A stretch of 64,000 nucleotides of DNA from Clostridiales bacterium (GCA_022772525.1 JALFAD010000059.1:28490-92489); one strand, 5' to 3'. Shown: positions 34,775 through 43,213, numbered from the stretch's first letter. Notes: generated by a model not told the origin, from the sequence alone. Program-made: numbers and translations.

Positions 34775-36010
34775 ATGGATATGACTATGCGCAAGCGCGC
34801 CGACCAAATCGTAGCGGCTTCCATCCGCGCGGTTCAGCCGGATGACGCGGTGGCACGAGCCCTGAAGGGTGTGGTTTTCCCCGGCAGAGTGGTGCTGGTT
34901 GCTGCCGGCAAGGCCGCATGGCAGATGGCAAAAGCCGCCCGGGACTGCCTGGGCGACCGGATTGACAGCGGCGTGGTCGTGACAAAATACGGTCACGTCA
35001 TGGGGCCGCTGGGTAATTTTGACTGCCGGGAAGCGGGGCATCCGGTGCCGGATGAGAATTCCTTCGCCGCCACGCAGGCTGCTTTGGATCTGGTGTCAAA
35101 CCTCACCGAGGAGGACACCGTCCTGTTCCTTCTCTCCGGCGGCGGCAGCGCCCTGTTTGAAAAGCCGCTAGTGCCCGGAGCGGTCCTGCAGGACATTACG
35201 GGCCAGCTTCTGGCCTGCGGCGCGGACATTGTGGAGATCAACACCATCCGCAAGCGCCTGTCCGCCGTGAAGGGCGGGCGGTTCGCGGAAAGCTGTGCCC
35301 CGGCGAAGGTATTTTCCATCGTTCTGTCGGACATTCTGGGGGACCCGCTGGATATGATCGCCTCCGGCCCGGCGGTACCGGATACCTCCACCTGCGCCCA
35401 GGCGGAGGCCATCGCGCAAAAGTATTCCCTGCACCTGACGGAGGAAGCCAAAGTCTGCCTGCATATCGAAACCCCCAAGCAGCTTACCAATGTGACAACC
35501 CAGATCACCGGTTCTGTCCGGGAGCTGTGCGCCGCTGCCGCGGCGGAGTGTAAAAGACTGGGCTACGAGCCTGTATTGCTGACGGACCAGCTGTGCTGTC
35601 AGGCGAAGGAAGCGGGCAGTTTCCTTGGCACCGTTCTGCGCACCCACCATAGTCAGGGAAGAAAGCTGGCTTTCCTCGCCGGCGGTGAAACCGTCGTGCA
35701 GCTCACCGGTCACGGCAAGGGCGGACGGAATCAGGAGCTGGCGCTGGCGGCGGCTCCGGCGCTGGAGGGACTATCCGGCGTGTGCGTGTTCAGCGTGGGC
35801 AGCGACGGAACCGACGGCCCCACAGACGCCGCAGGCGGCTATGTGGACGGTCAGTCCAACGGGGAGCTGACCGCAAAGGGGCTGTCCGTATTTGAGGTGC
35901 TGAAAGAAAACGACGCCTATCACGCACTGCAAAGCATCGGCGGTCTGATCATTACCGGCCCCACGGGCACCAATGTCAACGACGTAGCCGTGGCACTGGT
36001 AGACGGCTGA
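34775..36010 (+). CDS. Glycerate 2-kinase, MOFRL family
   Basis: The 411-residue protein has the two domains of class II glycerate kinases: a Rossmann-like DUF4147 domain (VVLVAAGKAAWQMAKAA, KYGHVMGPL, EAGHPVPDE, the FLLSGGGSALFEKPL phosphate loop, TIRKRLSAVKGGRFAE) and a C-terminal MOFRL domain (GGRNQELALAAA, SVGSDGTDGPTDAAGG). It phosphorylates D-glycerate to 2-phosphoglycerate, which enters glycolysis beside GpmI's product. Length and motifs are complete. It ends the glycerate module. Confidence 0.92.
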   Translation: MDMTMRKRADQIVAASIRAVQPDDAVARALKGVVFPGRVVLVAAGKAAWQMAKAARDCLGDRIDSGVVVTKYGHVMGPLGNFDCREAGHPVPDENSFAATQAALDLVSNLTEEDTVLFLLSGGGSALFEKPLVPGAVLQDITGQLLACGADIVEINTIRKRLSAVKGGRFAESCAPAKVFSIVLSDILGDPLDMIASGPAVPDTSTCAQAEAIAQKYSLHLTEEAKVCLHIETPKQLTNVTTQITGSVRELCAAAAAECKRLGYEPVLLTDQLCCQAKEAGSFLGTVLRTHHSQGRKLAFLAGGETVVQLTGHGKGGRNQELALAAAPALEGLSGVCVFSVGSDGTDGPTDAAGGYVDGQSNGELTAKGLSVFEVLKENDAYHALQSIGGLIITGPTGTNVNDVAVALVDG

Positions 36011-36022
36011 TACCAGTTTTTC

Positions 36023-36235
36023 ATAAAACGGTCAAATACCGTTTCATGAGACCGCCGTCAAGCGGTCAGCGGCATCGCCGTTAAAAAACGTAGTCTATAC
36101 ATTTCTCGCCGCCACTGGCGGCCTGCGCGATAAGCGCAGGATAAAATGGTATTATACTAAAACCTGATTAAAAACTTTAAATCTTTCAATCAGGTTTAGT
36201 ATTAACCATTTTATCGAGAAATAGTAATGTATGTA
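36023..36235. repeat. Structured intergenic element: consecutive hairpins with an outer stem
   Basis: Stems in order: AAACGGT/ACCGTTT (36026), GACCGC/GCGGTC (36050), GCCGCC/GGCGGC (36108), CCTGCGC/GCGCAGG (36122) and a long AT-rich arm ATAAAATGGT/ACCATTTTAT (36141-36214) that encloses TACTAAAACCTGATT pairing. An outer helix, ATACAT plus TTCTCG with CGAGAA plus ATGTAT (36097-36232), closes the last three. No open frame is convincing. Motifs CGCCGTCARGCGGT and GGCGGCCT are shared with the array at 41621. Confidence 0.65.
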
Positions 36236-36238
36236 TGA

Positions 36239-36275
36239 AAAAGGAGATGTCGGCGCAGCCGGCATCTCCTTTTTT
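36239..36275. terminator. Bidirectional intrinsic terminator
   Basis: AAGGAGATG-T-CGGC-GCA-GCCG-G-CATCTCCTT stem with T-runs on both strands. It serves the minus-strand aconitase X operon, whose last stop is at 36278. Confidence 0.88.
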
Positions 36276-36277
36276 AT

Positions 36278-36721
36278 TCAGTCCACTTCCACCACGCCGT
36301 TTTCCTTGACGGTCACGGTCATTCCATCGCGTACATAGTTCAGAAATTCCTCGCCAAGGCAGTCCACAACCGGCATGGACACATCATCGAGCCACACATC
36401 CTGCAAAATTGCTCCGGCAGCTGCCAGCGAGTCAATAGGCTCCGAGAACAGCATACAGGCCGGCTGCCGGTGCATGGAGCAGGCACAGTACAGCACCAGT
36501 CCGCCGGTGGTGGAGCCGATGGTTCTGGGCAGGCACAGGGCCGTCCCCGCCATCTGCTTGCCGTAAAGATCGGGGTTATTCTGATCGCCGCAGGTGGCCT
36601 TTTTATCCCCAAACTGCAATGCCTTCTGGAAGGAGGCCAGTGTATTCAGTCCGACGTGGGACACCAGTGCGGGGGCGCTGACGGTGCCCTTTGCCACAAC
36701 CCGTCCGTGAAACTCCTTCAT
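36278..36721 (-). CDS. Aconitase X small (swivel, DUF126) subunit
   Basis: The 147-residue protein is the DUF126 swivelling-domain partner of aconitase X. It has GRVVAKGTVSAPALVS at the start, a GDQNNPDLYGKQMAGTALC block and the LPRTIGSTTGGLVLY segment where the family keeps its catalytic serine loop. It starts one base after the stop of the large subunit, so the two are coupled. With separate subunits it belongs to the AcnX type II architecture, whose known bacterial activity is cis-3-hydroxy-L-proline dehydration and whose archaeal one is phosphomevalonate dehydration. Confidence 0.88.
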   Translation of the reverse strand: MKEFHGRVVAKGTVSAPALVSHVGLNTLASFQKALQFGDKKATCGDQNNPDLYGKQMAGTALCLPRTIGSTTGGLVLYCACSMHRQPACMLFSEPIDSLAAAGAILQDVWLDDVSMPVVDCLGEEFLNYVRDGMTVTVKENGVVEVD

Positions 36722-36722
36722 A

Positions 36723-37994
36723 TCAATTGCCTCCCTTCGTGATCTGGGCCAGAATCTCGTCGTCCGTATAGTACCGGGCGCTGGTATAGGTACGCAGCTT
36801 GTTGCTGGAGGTGATGACGGGCATTTTCGCGCTTAAGGGGTTGTTCATGTACATCAGCGGACAGATGTAAGACAGAACCACGCCGGTTTCCTTCAGCCGG
36901 GCGGCGTAGGGCGTGGCGTTGAACTTCTCGATCACCGCCGGGGCCGCAGTAAACACCGTGGGAATGACCACCTTTTTGTTTCCGGCGGCCTTCAGGCCCT
37001 GCTCCACCCGCTCCGTCCAGTCAATGAGCTGGTGCAGGCTCATATGGGGACATCCCATGAAGCACAGCTTGGGCTTGGCGTCTTTGTTCTTCCAGATTAC
37101 GGGGTAGGAATCATACACCCGCTGCAACTCCGCGTCGTCAATAATATAGACCTGCGCGTCGGGGAGAATCAGGTCTTCCCCCTGCTCCACGGCCTCCGGG
37201 GTGATGCCCGCCACATGGTACAGGCCCACCGCGCCGTTGGAGGCGGTAGCTGCGCCCATGTCCTTGAGGTAGGCCTTGGCTTCGTCGTCCAGACTGCCCA
37301 GCCACTTGTCGAGGCCCTTGATGTAGGGTACATCCTCCATAACCTTCATGCCGATGGCAGAGCCGAGAAGCTGGGCCTCCGGTTTCTTCGTGGTACGAAC
37401 CTCCACAATCCACTTTGCCTTCCGGCCTTCGTCGGTCAGCAGACCGAATCGGGGCACAAAGCCGCAAATGGCGCCCATCAGATCGATGATTCCGGAATTG
37501 CGGTTGCACCGGGCGGCAATCACCGAGTTGGCGTAGACCACGGCGGAGGATTCCGACCAGGAAAGAATATCGCCCTTTTCCGGGGTGTTGCCCACCTCGT
37601 CCATGTAGCAGGTGCAGGTGAAGGCGTCCTTCTCCATCAGGCCCAGCTTTTGCAGCTGCTCCTCATAGAAGTCCTGCTTGCTGTACATGAAGTGGTTGAA
37701 AATAATGTTCTGCAAAAAGCTGCTGGGCACGTTTTTATCCAACGGTCTGGGGTCAGCGGAGAATTTGGTACCGGAAACGGCCCCCTCCGCAATCAGCTGA
37801 TCCATCAGTTCATACACCGGGGTTAGGGCCTTCAGGCCAAAGGAAGTGACCAGATGGTTGTATTTTCCCGTCACGGGAATCATGGCGTCGGCGTTGTAAA
37901 GCTCGCCGTAGCGAACCAGCGTCTCCATGACCTTTGCCATGGTCTGCCCCCGGCTGCCCTCCAAAATCTGCTGCTGTTCCTGTGTTAGCTGCAT
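36723..37994 (-). CDS. Aconitase X large (catalytic, DUF521) subunit
   Basis: The 423-residue protein has the AcnX catalytic domain with a likely iron-sulfur site built from Cys in ARCNRNSG, LCFMGCPH and SYICPLMYM, plus the DILSWSESSAVVYANSV and YVRTTKKPE-like substrate loops. It is a dehydratase of the aconitase superfamily. The start at 37994 follows GAGGAGG. The gene lies between a two-domain flavin oxidoreductase (11-base gap) and the swivel subunit (1 base), making a three-gene operon. The substrate cannot be fixed; cis-3-hydroxyproline is the best-known option. Confidence 0.88.
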   Translation of the reverse strand: MQLTQEQQQILEGSRGQTMAKVMETLVRYGELYNADAMIPVTGKYNHLVTSFGLKALTPVYELMDQLIAEGAVSGTKFSADPRPLDKNVPSSFLQNIIFNHFMYSKQDFYEEQLQKLGLMEKDAFTCTCYMDEVGNTPEKGDILSWSESSAVVYANSVIAARCNRNSGIIDLMGAICGFVPRFGLLTDEGRKAKWIVEVRTTKKPEAQLLGSAIGMKVMEDVPYIKGLDKWLGSLDDEAKAYLKDMGAATASNGAVGLYHVAGITPEAVEQGEDLILPDAQVYIIDDAELQRVYDSYPVIWKNKDAKPKLCFMGCPHMSLHQLIDWTERVEQGLKAAGNKKVVIPTVFTAAPAVIEKFNATPYAARLKETGVVLSYICPLMYMNNPLSAKMPVITSSNKLRTYTSARYYTDDEILAQITKGGN

Positions 37995-38005
37995 TGTTTT
38001 CCTCC

Positions 38006-40060
38006 TCACTTGATCGCCATGGCAACCTCATAGGCCCGCCAGATGACGCTTCTCAGATTGCCCACCTTCCGGCAGTCGCCAACCAGATGCACCTTGCCGC
38101 CCTCCTTGGCAATGGGCGCGGGCAGGTAACCGGCGGAGCAGATCACGCTGTCGCAGGGAATCTCCACTTCGCCGCTCTTGCCGGTACAGACAATGCTGCC
38201 GTCTTTGACTTCCTTCAGGGTGGTTTCCAGATACACCGGCACCTTGTGCAGGGCGAACCATTCCCGCAGGTAAGAGCTGTTGGCAAGGCACACGCCCTTC
38301 TGGGAAATCAGATCGTCCTTCATTTCCACGATGGCCACTTCTTTTCCCTGAAGAGCCAGCTCATAGGCGATTTCCGAACCGGTGAGGCCGCCGCCGACGA
38401 CCGCCACCTTCTGCCCTACCGGCGTGCCGGTGAGGTATTCGCAGGCTTCGATCATCTTTTCGTATCCCGGCACGCCCCGCAGAACTCTGGGGGTGGAGCC
38501 GGTGGCGACAATCACCTGCTGGCCCTCAAAGGCGGAAAGATCGGTGATCTCTTCGCCGAAGCGGATTTCCACGTTCAGCTGCTCCATCTGACGGATGTAC
38601 CATGCCAGCAGGTCCCGGAGCTTGCCTTTGTAGCTCTCTGCGCTGGCGGCAATGAAGGTGCCGCCCAGTTTCCCGCTCTTTTCGTAGATGACGGGCTTGT
38701 GGCCCCGCAGAGCCAGCACCCGGGCAGTCTCCATGCCGCCGATGCCGCCGCCGATGATGTGGACGGTCTGGGGGTTCTTGGTTTCCTTAATGTAGTGCTT
38801 ATCCCACTGCATGGTCTCCGCGTTGACGGCACAGCGGGCCAGATGCAGGGAGTCCATCAGATCCTGGTCGTTGGGTACGCCCTTGTAATGGCACATATTG
38901 AAGCAGCCGTTGTGGCACAGGATGCAGGGCCGGATATCCTCCTGCCTGCCCTCCATGAGCTTGGTGACCCATGCCTGATCGGCAAGAAAGGGCCGGGCAA
39001 AGCCCGCGCCATCAATCTCCCCGGCGGCGATGGCCTCGGCGGCAGTCTCCGGCACCATGCGCCCCGCGCAGACCACCGGGATATCCACGAACCTCTTGAT
39101 GTGCTTCACATCCTCCAGATTGCAGTTTTCCGGCATGTAAATAGGCGGATGGGCCCAGTACCAGGCGTCGTAGGTACCGTTGTCGCAGTTCAGCATATCG
39201 TAGCCCGCGTCCTGCAAGAATTTCGCGGCGATTTCCGACTCCGCCATATCCCGGCCCGCTTCCACATAGTCTTCCCCGGGCAGGGCGCCCTGCCGCATAC
39301 CCTTGGTTTTGGACACCACGCTGTAGCGCAGGGACACCGGAAAGTCCTGCCCGCAGGCGGTCTTGATTGCCTTGACGATTTCCGCAGCGAAGCGGTAACG
39401 GTTTTCAAGGCTGCCGCCGTACTCGTCGGTGCGCTGATTGACATATTTCAGGGTAAACTGATCCAGAAGGTAGCCTTCATGCACCGCGTGCACCTCCACG
39501 CCGTCCACCCCCGCCGCTTTCAGCATCGCGGCGCTTTTGGCGAAGGAGTCGATAATCTCCTGTATCTCTGCTCTGGTCATCTCCCGAGAGGGCAGCTTAT
39601 CCGACCAGCGGTTTTCCGAGGGGCTGGCGGAGGCGGTGATCTTGTCCAGATCCATCACCGGCTTGGACAGCACCCGCAGCGCTTTGTTATTGTACAGTGT
39701 CTCCATCATCTCGCTGACGGTGAAGGAGCGTCCGAAGCCGGCGGTGAGCTGGACAAACAGCTTGGCGCCGGTTTTGTGGAACTCCGGCATCCACTTTGCC
39801 AGATCATCGTACATCTTCTTGTTCTTGTGGAGCCACTGTCCGAACATGGGGTTGTACACCGGCTGGCAGCCGGGGAGCACAAGGCCCGCATTGTTTTTCG
39901 CCACCTCCATGAGGAATTTCGCGCCGGCCCTGTCAAAGTGGTTTACTTCCATCCACCCGAACAGATCCGTTCCGCCCATGGAGGTCATGACGATGCGGTT
40001 TTTGATCTCCACATTTCCAATTTTCCAGGGGGTAAATAAGGGTTTCAATCTTTCGTCCAT
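38006..40060 (-). CDS. NADH:flavin oxidoreductase with C-terminal FAD/NAD domain (2-enoate reductase-like)
   Basis: The 684-residue protein has an Old Yellow Enzyme TIM barrel (residues 1-370, FMN; KIGNVEIKNRIVMTSMGG, GVDGVEVHAVHEGYLLDQF), an iron-sulfur motif CILCHNGCFNMC with a later RCAVN, and a pyridine-nucleotide disulfide oxidoreductase module (VHIIGGGIGGMETARVLALR, VAVVGGGLTGSEIAYELAL). This is the layout of 2-enoate reductase, FadH and trimethylamine dehydrogenase. The start at 40060 is eight bases after AGGAGG. It likely reduces an enoate or imine made by or fed to the aconitase X dehydratase encoded next. Confidence 0.9.
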   Translation of the reverse strand: MDERLKPLFTPWKIGNVEIKNRIVMTSMGGTDLFGWMEVNHFDRAGAKFLMEVAKNNAGLVLPGCQPVYNPMFGQWLHKNKKMYDDLAKWMPEFHKTGAKLFVQLTAGFGRSFTVSEMMETLYNNKALRVLSKPVMDLDKITASASPSENRWSDKLPSREMTRAEIQEIIDSFAKSAAMLKAAGVDGVEVHAVHEGYLLDQFTLKYVNQRTDEYGGSLENRYRFAAEIVKAIKTACGQDFPVSLRYSVVSKTKGMRQGALPGEDYVEAGRDMAESEIAAKFLQDAGYDMLNCDNGTYDAWYWAHPPIYMPENCNLEDVKHIKRFVDIPVVCAGRMVPETAAEAIAAGEIDGAGFARPFLADQAWVTKLMEGRQEDIRPCILCHNGCFNMCHYKGVPNDQDLMDSLHLARCAVNAETMQWDKHYIKETKNPQTVHIIGGGIGGMETARVLALRGHKPVIYEKSGKLGGTFIAASAESYKGKLRDLLAWYIRQMEQLNVEIRFGEEITDLSAFEGQQVIVATGSTPRVLRGVPGYEKMIEACEYLTGTPVGQKVAVVGGGLTGSEIAYELALQGKEVAIVEMKDDLISQKGVCLANSSYLREWFALHKVPVYLETTLKEVKDGSIVCTGKSGEVEIPCDSVICSAGYLPAPIAKEGGKVHLVGDCRKVGNLRSVIWRAYEVAMAIK

Positions 40061-40171
40061 AAACATATCCTCCTGATTGTCTTTATTACGGCTCACAGAC
40101 AGCGTATGCGCCGTATTTCAGCGTTATGATCCGGCCTGCGGAATCCACCGCAAAGCGGCACAAAAAGCGAT

Positions 40172-41491
40172 TTATTGCAGGACATCCCGAATATGGGTTT
40201 GTATTTTTCCCGCCAGACGGTTGTGCTGCTCCAATTCCTCGGGCAGCAGAGCAGCCAGCCGGGCCGCTTCATAATCCTGCCGGGCGAGCTCCAGATCCGC
40301 CAGCACAGGCTTTGCCGTTTCGGGGAAGGAAATATCCATTCGCTTGACCTGCTCTTTTTTCCGACGGATATCTGAGATCTTTACCAACCCCCGGCCTGTC
40401 AGCTTTTGCAGGGAAAGGGAAAACGCACCCCGGGGCAGGTTGGCAAAATCCGCCGCCTCCCGGCGGGTAGGCTGAAAATTCAGCTCCCAGAGCGCCAGCA
40501 GGAGCTTAGCGTCGGGAAGGGCCAGATCGTTCTTCAATGCGGCTGTTTCCAGATAGCGGTCCAGCAGCTTTCGCTCCCGGAAAGCATCATACAGTACCCC
40601 CTCGCCGTCCAGGACATGCGGGGGAACCTGCATCCGCTCGTCTCCCAGCTTTTGGGAATTGGGGAGCACCGCCGGCGGCACAGAGCCATCCCCCGCGGCA
40701 TCCAGCAGGAACCGGTAGACCTTCAAACGGCATTTTTCGTATTCCTCCTCGTCCAGAACCGTCTTGAAAAACCGATGATAACACTCAAAGACCGTCAGCT
40801 TCATTTTCACGGTCTGACTGATGGTCAGGCTCTGGGAAGCCAGAGAGCCCTTGGTCTTGACGTAGTAATAAATGGGAATCTGAATGGCGCGAAAAACTTC
40901 CGCGTAGCGGATGTACTCCAGATTGAACATGAAGTCCTCGCACCAGCTGATTTCAGGGTCCATCCGCAGATGGTGCGCCTCAACGATGGCGCGGCGGTAG
41001 AGCTTGTTCCACAGAACGCCGTAGTAGAAGTCGGCGGGATCTTCCATCATGTGGGCGGCGAATTCCTCCCGGGTCATGATGCCGTCTTCATCGATATCGC
41101 CTTTTTGGGAGACCCGCTCCCCCACGACCCGGTAAAAATCGGAAATCACCAGATCACAGGGGCCGCTTTCCATGGCCCGCACCAGAGAGCTGGTGGCGTC
41201 GGAAGTAATCCAGTCGTCGCTGTCCAGAAACTGGAGATAGGTGCCGCTGGCCCGATCCAGCGCAAGGTTCCGGCTTGCGGAAACGCCGGTGTTCTCCTTA
41301 TGGATAACCTGAACGCGGCTGTCAATGGCAGCATATCCATCGCAAATGGCGCCGGAAGTATCCGTGCTGCCATCATCGACCAGCAGCAGCTCAAAATCGG
41401 TATATTCCTGGTTCAGAATGCTTTCAATGCATCTGCCGATGGTATGCTCTGCGTTATAGACCGGGACGATAATACTGACGGTGGGACTCAT
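40172..41491 (-). CDS. Family 2 glycosyltransferase fused to a C-terminal MarR-like winged helix
   Basis: The 439-residue product starts as a GT2 enzyme: VSIIVPVYNAEHTIGRCIES, the LLLVDDGSTDTSG turn, and QFLDSDDW, the DXD-type metal site. Residues about 200-310 are the usual helical tail. From about residue 325 the sequence changes to a winged-helix pattern: AKLLLALWELN, the recognition unit TRREAADFANLPRGAFSLSL, QKLTGRGLVKI and a wing with SDIRRKKEQVKRMDISF, then long helices; this is the MarR fold. No stop or frame change separates the parts. A GT2-MarR fusion is unusual. Ribosome site AAAGGAG before ATG 41491. Confidence 0.8.
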   Translation of the reverse strand: MSPTVSIIVPVYNAEHTIGRCIESILNQEYTDFELLLVDDGSTDTSGAICDGYAAIDSRVQVIHKENTGVSASRNLALDRASGTYLQFLDSDDWITSDATSSLVRAMESGPCDLVISDFYRVVGERVSQKGDIDEDGIMTREEFAAHMMEDPADFYYGVLWNKLYRRAIVEAHHLRMDPEISWCEDFMFNLEYIRYAEVFRAIQIPIYYYVKTKGSLASQSLTISQTVKMKLTVFECYHRFFKTVLDEEEYEKCRLKVYRFLLDAAGDGSVPPAVLPNSQKLGDERMQVPPHVLDGEGVLYDAFRERKLLDRYLETAALKNDLALPDAKLLLALWELNFQPTRREAADFANLPRGAFSLSLQKLTGRGLVKISDIRRKKEQVKRMDISFPETAKPVLADLELARQDYEAARLAALLPEELEQHNRLAGKIQTHIRDVLQ

Positions 41492-41620
41492 AAGCGTACT
41501 CCTTTGGGGAAAATATGTCTGCTTTATTCTAAACATGGGCGAAAGACCATCACAGGATTGCGTGAAATGTGATTCCTTTTCCCGGTTGGAACAGAGGGCT
41601 GTGTTTTATACTGATATTCA

Positions 41621-41810
41621 ATAGAAAACTTTAGAATTGGAGTTTTCTATATGAAGATCATAATGAGACGGGTTTCCATGATTTTCTATTCCGAAAATCA
41701 TGGAAACGACAACGCCGTCAGGCGGTGTCTTCTTGATAAAATTAAATAATTTTATCAAGAAAGTGTATTACAGAATACAACCAGGCGGCCTTTCCAGCGC
41801 AAAACGCTGC
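41621..41810. repeat. Array of six back-to-back hairpins
   Basis: Stems: ATAGAAAACT/AGTTTTCTAT (41621), GTTTCCATGATTTTC/GAAAATCATGGAAAC (41672-41707, 15 perfect bp), GACAACGCC/GGCGGTGTC (41708), TCTTGATAAAATTA/TAATTTTATCAAGA (41731-41760, 14 perfect bp), TGTATT/AATACA (41764), CAGCG/CGCTG (41795). No gene is convincing here. ACGCCGTCAGGCGGT and CAGGCGGCCT match motifs in the element at 36023. Confidence 0.75.
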
Positions 41811-41923
41811 GTTCGCCATCCATTTTCGATCTATATTATACCGCATTCGGTACAATCTGACAAGCAAAAATCTTATGATGTTTCAACCGGCCATAGCTTA
41901 GATGCCGCTTTTGAATAGAAATA

Positions 41924-41958
41924 CTGAGGGAGAGCCATGCGGTTCTCTCTCAGCTTTT
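41924..41958 (+). terminator. Terminator-like hairpin with no obvious upstream gene
   Basis: CTGAGGGAGAGCC / GGTTCTCTCTCAG stem then CTTTTAT. It may end a short RNA from the hairpin array just upstream. Between it and 42152 I see nothing else I can support. Confidence 0.45.
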
Positions 41959-42151
41959 ATCAATGGATTGCGAAAAATCCAATGCAGGTGCTTTGCGGGC
42001 GCCGTTCCTGCAGCTCCCTGCCCCGGGACGGGGTAGTTTTTGCGTAACATTCTAAGAGCCTCCTGTCGTTTCGTACGGTATCCGTCGGGATATTGTGCCA
42101 TTTACCGAACAGCCAAATGTCGGGAATCATCGGAAGTAAGTAACTTTTGCT

Positions 42152-42232
42152 GTTTACATAATTCTCAAAAAAGTTAACATAATTACAAAAAAATAGAAAA
42201 AATTTGACTTTTTGGCCCGAATATGTTATAAC
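42152..42232 (+). promoter_or_regulatory. Sigma-A promoter with two upstream direct repeats
   Basis: TTGACT (42204-42209) and TATAAC (42227-42232) have a 17-base spacer. Upstream, GTTTACATAATT (42152) and GTTAACATAATT (42173) are direct repeats 21 bases apart, two helical turns, which is typical for a dimeric activator or repressor. Confidence 0.6.
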
Positions 42233-42364
42233 ATTCCCTAAATAGAGAATTCTTTTTCTCATCAGGGAATTCGACACATTATTCAGCGGAGTCGTATTAT
42301 TATGAGACCGGGAGAAATTCGCCGATATTTGGAATCGGCGGCGGAAACAAAAGGAGATGACATT

Positions 42365-43042
42365 ATGGATCCAATACTGAACGAAGAATCCAAAACAGAG
42401 GTCCAACCAGAACCTGGTGCAGAACCGAAAATAGAGCCCAAAAGAAGAAAACAGCAAAAAAAGAGAACGTTTCCCATTCCGTCCTTCCTGCTTCACCTTG
42501 GGGAGGATATTCGGTGGTATTATGATATCCGGCTGTGGTCACCGCTGATTCTGCTGCTTCTGATTCTGGCCCTTCTTCCGGGGAAGCAGAAAGCGCCTGA
42601 GGAAACCCTACCTGATGTTACCGCCGTGGTAACCGTGCCGGAGGAGGACACCACTCCAACGGAGGAAGCGGTGATTCCGGAGGCTGCGGCTTTGGCCCGG
42701 CTGGCGGACAGCGTGGGCGCGGGACGGTCTGACAACGTAAAGACGGTTATTATGTGGGTGGCCGTCAACCGCTCCGAGGACCGGGCCAACGGCTATGGCC
42801 AGAGTCTGCTGACCGAAATCGACCGGCCGAACCAGTGGCAGGGCTATGACGGAACCATCATCTACACCGACGAAACCTACGCCATGGCAAAGCAGGTGCT
42901 GGAAACCCAGGCAAAGGGCGGTCTGCGTCCTCTGGATTCGGATATGCTCTGGTTTATCCTCAATGACGACGGCTCCATCACCGTGCGCAATCAGTTCACT
43001 GCCACCGCCAATCAGAAGTGGCAGGAAAAGACCGTGAAATAG
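42365..43042 (+). CDS. Membrane-anchored protein with SleB-like degenerate hydrolase domain
   Basis: The 225-residue protein has a charged cytoplasmic N-terminus (residues 1-50, KRRKQQKKR), one membrane helix (about 59-72), a Thr/Glu linker and an outer domain from about residue 100. The outer part (TVIMWVAVNRSEDRANGYGQSLLTEI, YTDETYAMAKQVLETQAKG) has the spacing of SleB-type cell-wall hydrolases, but the usual Glu in 'EARGE' is replaced by an AGRSDN stretch, so activity is doubtful. ATG 42365 follows AAAGGAGATGACATT. A sigma-A promoter is present. The domain call is tentative. Confidence 0.6.
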   Translation: MDPILNEESKTEVQPEPGAEPKIEPKRRKQQKKRTFPIPSFLLHLGEDIRWYYDIRLWSPLILLLLILALLPGKQKAPEETLPDVTAVVTVPEEDTTPTEEAVIPEAAALARLADSVGAGRSDNVKTVIMWVAVNRSEDRANGYGQSLLTEIDRPNQWQGYDGTIIYTDETYAMAKQVLETQAKGGLRPLDSDMLWFILNDDGSITVRNQFTATANQKWQEKTVK

Positions 43043-43078
43043 TCTGCGGGCAGGGGCTGTGAAATAGCCGCTAAAAAG

Positions 43079-43213
43079 ATGGGTAACAGCCAAGTGCAGA
43101 AGGTGGCCCACTGTGGCTGCTGGGCGCATGCCCGGCGCAAGCGGCGTGAAGCCATGCCGGATAGGGCAATTGTGAACATCAGTACCGCCATAAATGAGCA
43201 ATTCGGTCGTTAA
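43079..43213 (+). pseudogene. Fragment of an IS66-type transposase
   Basis: A short frame reads KVAHCGCWAHARRKRREAMP, matching the 'GC.AHARRKF.EA' block of the IS66 family transposase (TnpC). Only about 45 codons remain before a stop, and neither ORF1/ORF2 nor terminal repeats are seen. The gap 43043-43386 otherwise holds only a GGCATAG/CTATGCC dyad. Confidence 0.6.

Noticed and set aside
33356..35041. Long minus-strand open frame (561 codons), Gly/His/Asp-rich
   Set aside because: Antisense of the GntP permease; low-complexity composition is an artefact of the codons on the other strand.
36011..36277. Group II intron or self-splicing RNA
   Set aside because: Far too short, no domain V-like motif and no reverse transcriptase gene.
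37934..40039. Long plus-strand open frame (701 codons) over the flavin oxidoreductase
   Set aside because: Antisense of a well-recognised enzyme; no start signal.
41700..41918. Plus-strand 72-codon frame in the hairpin array
   Set aside because: Its sequence is dictated by perfect hairpins and there is no ribosome site.
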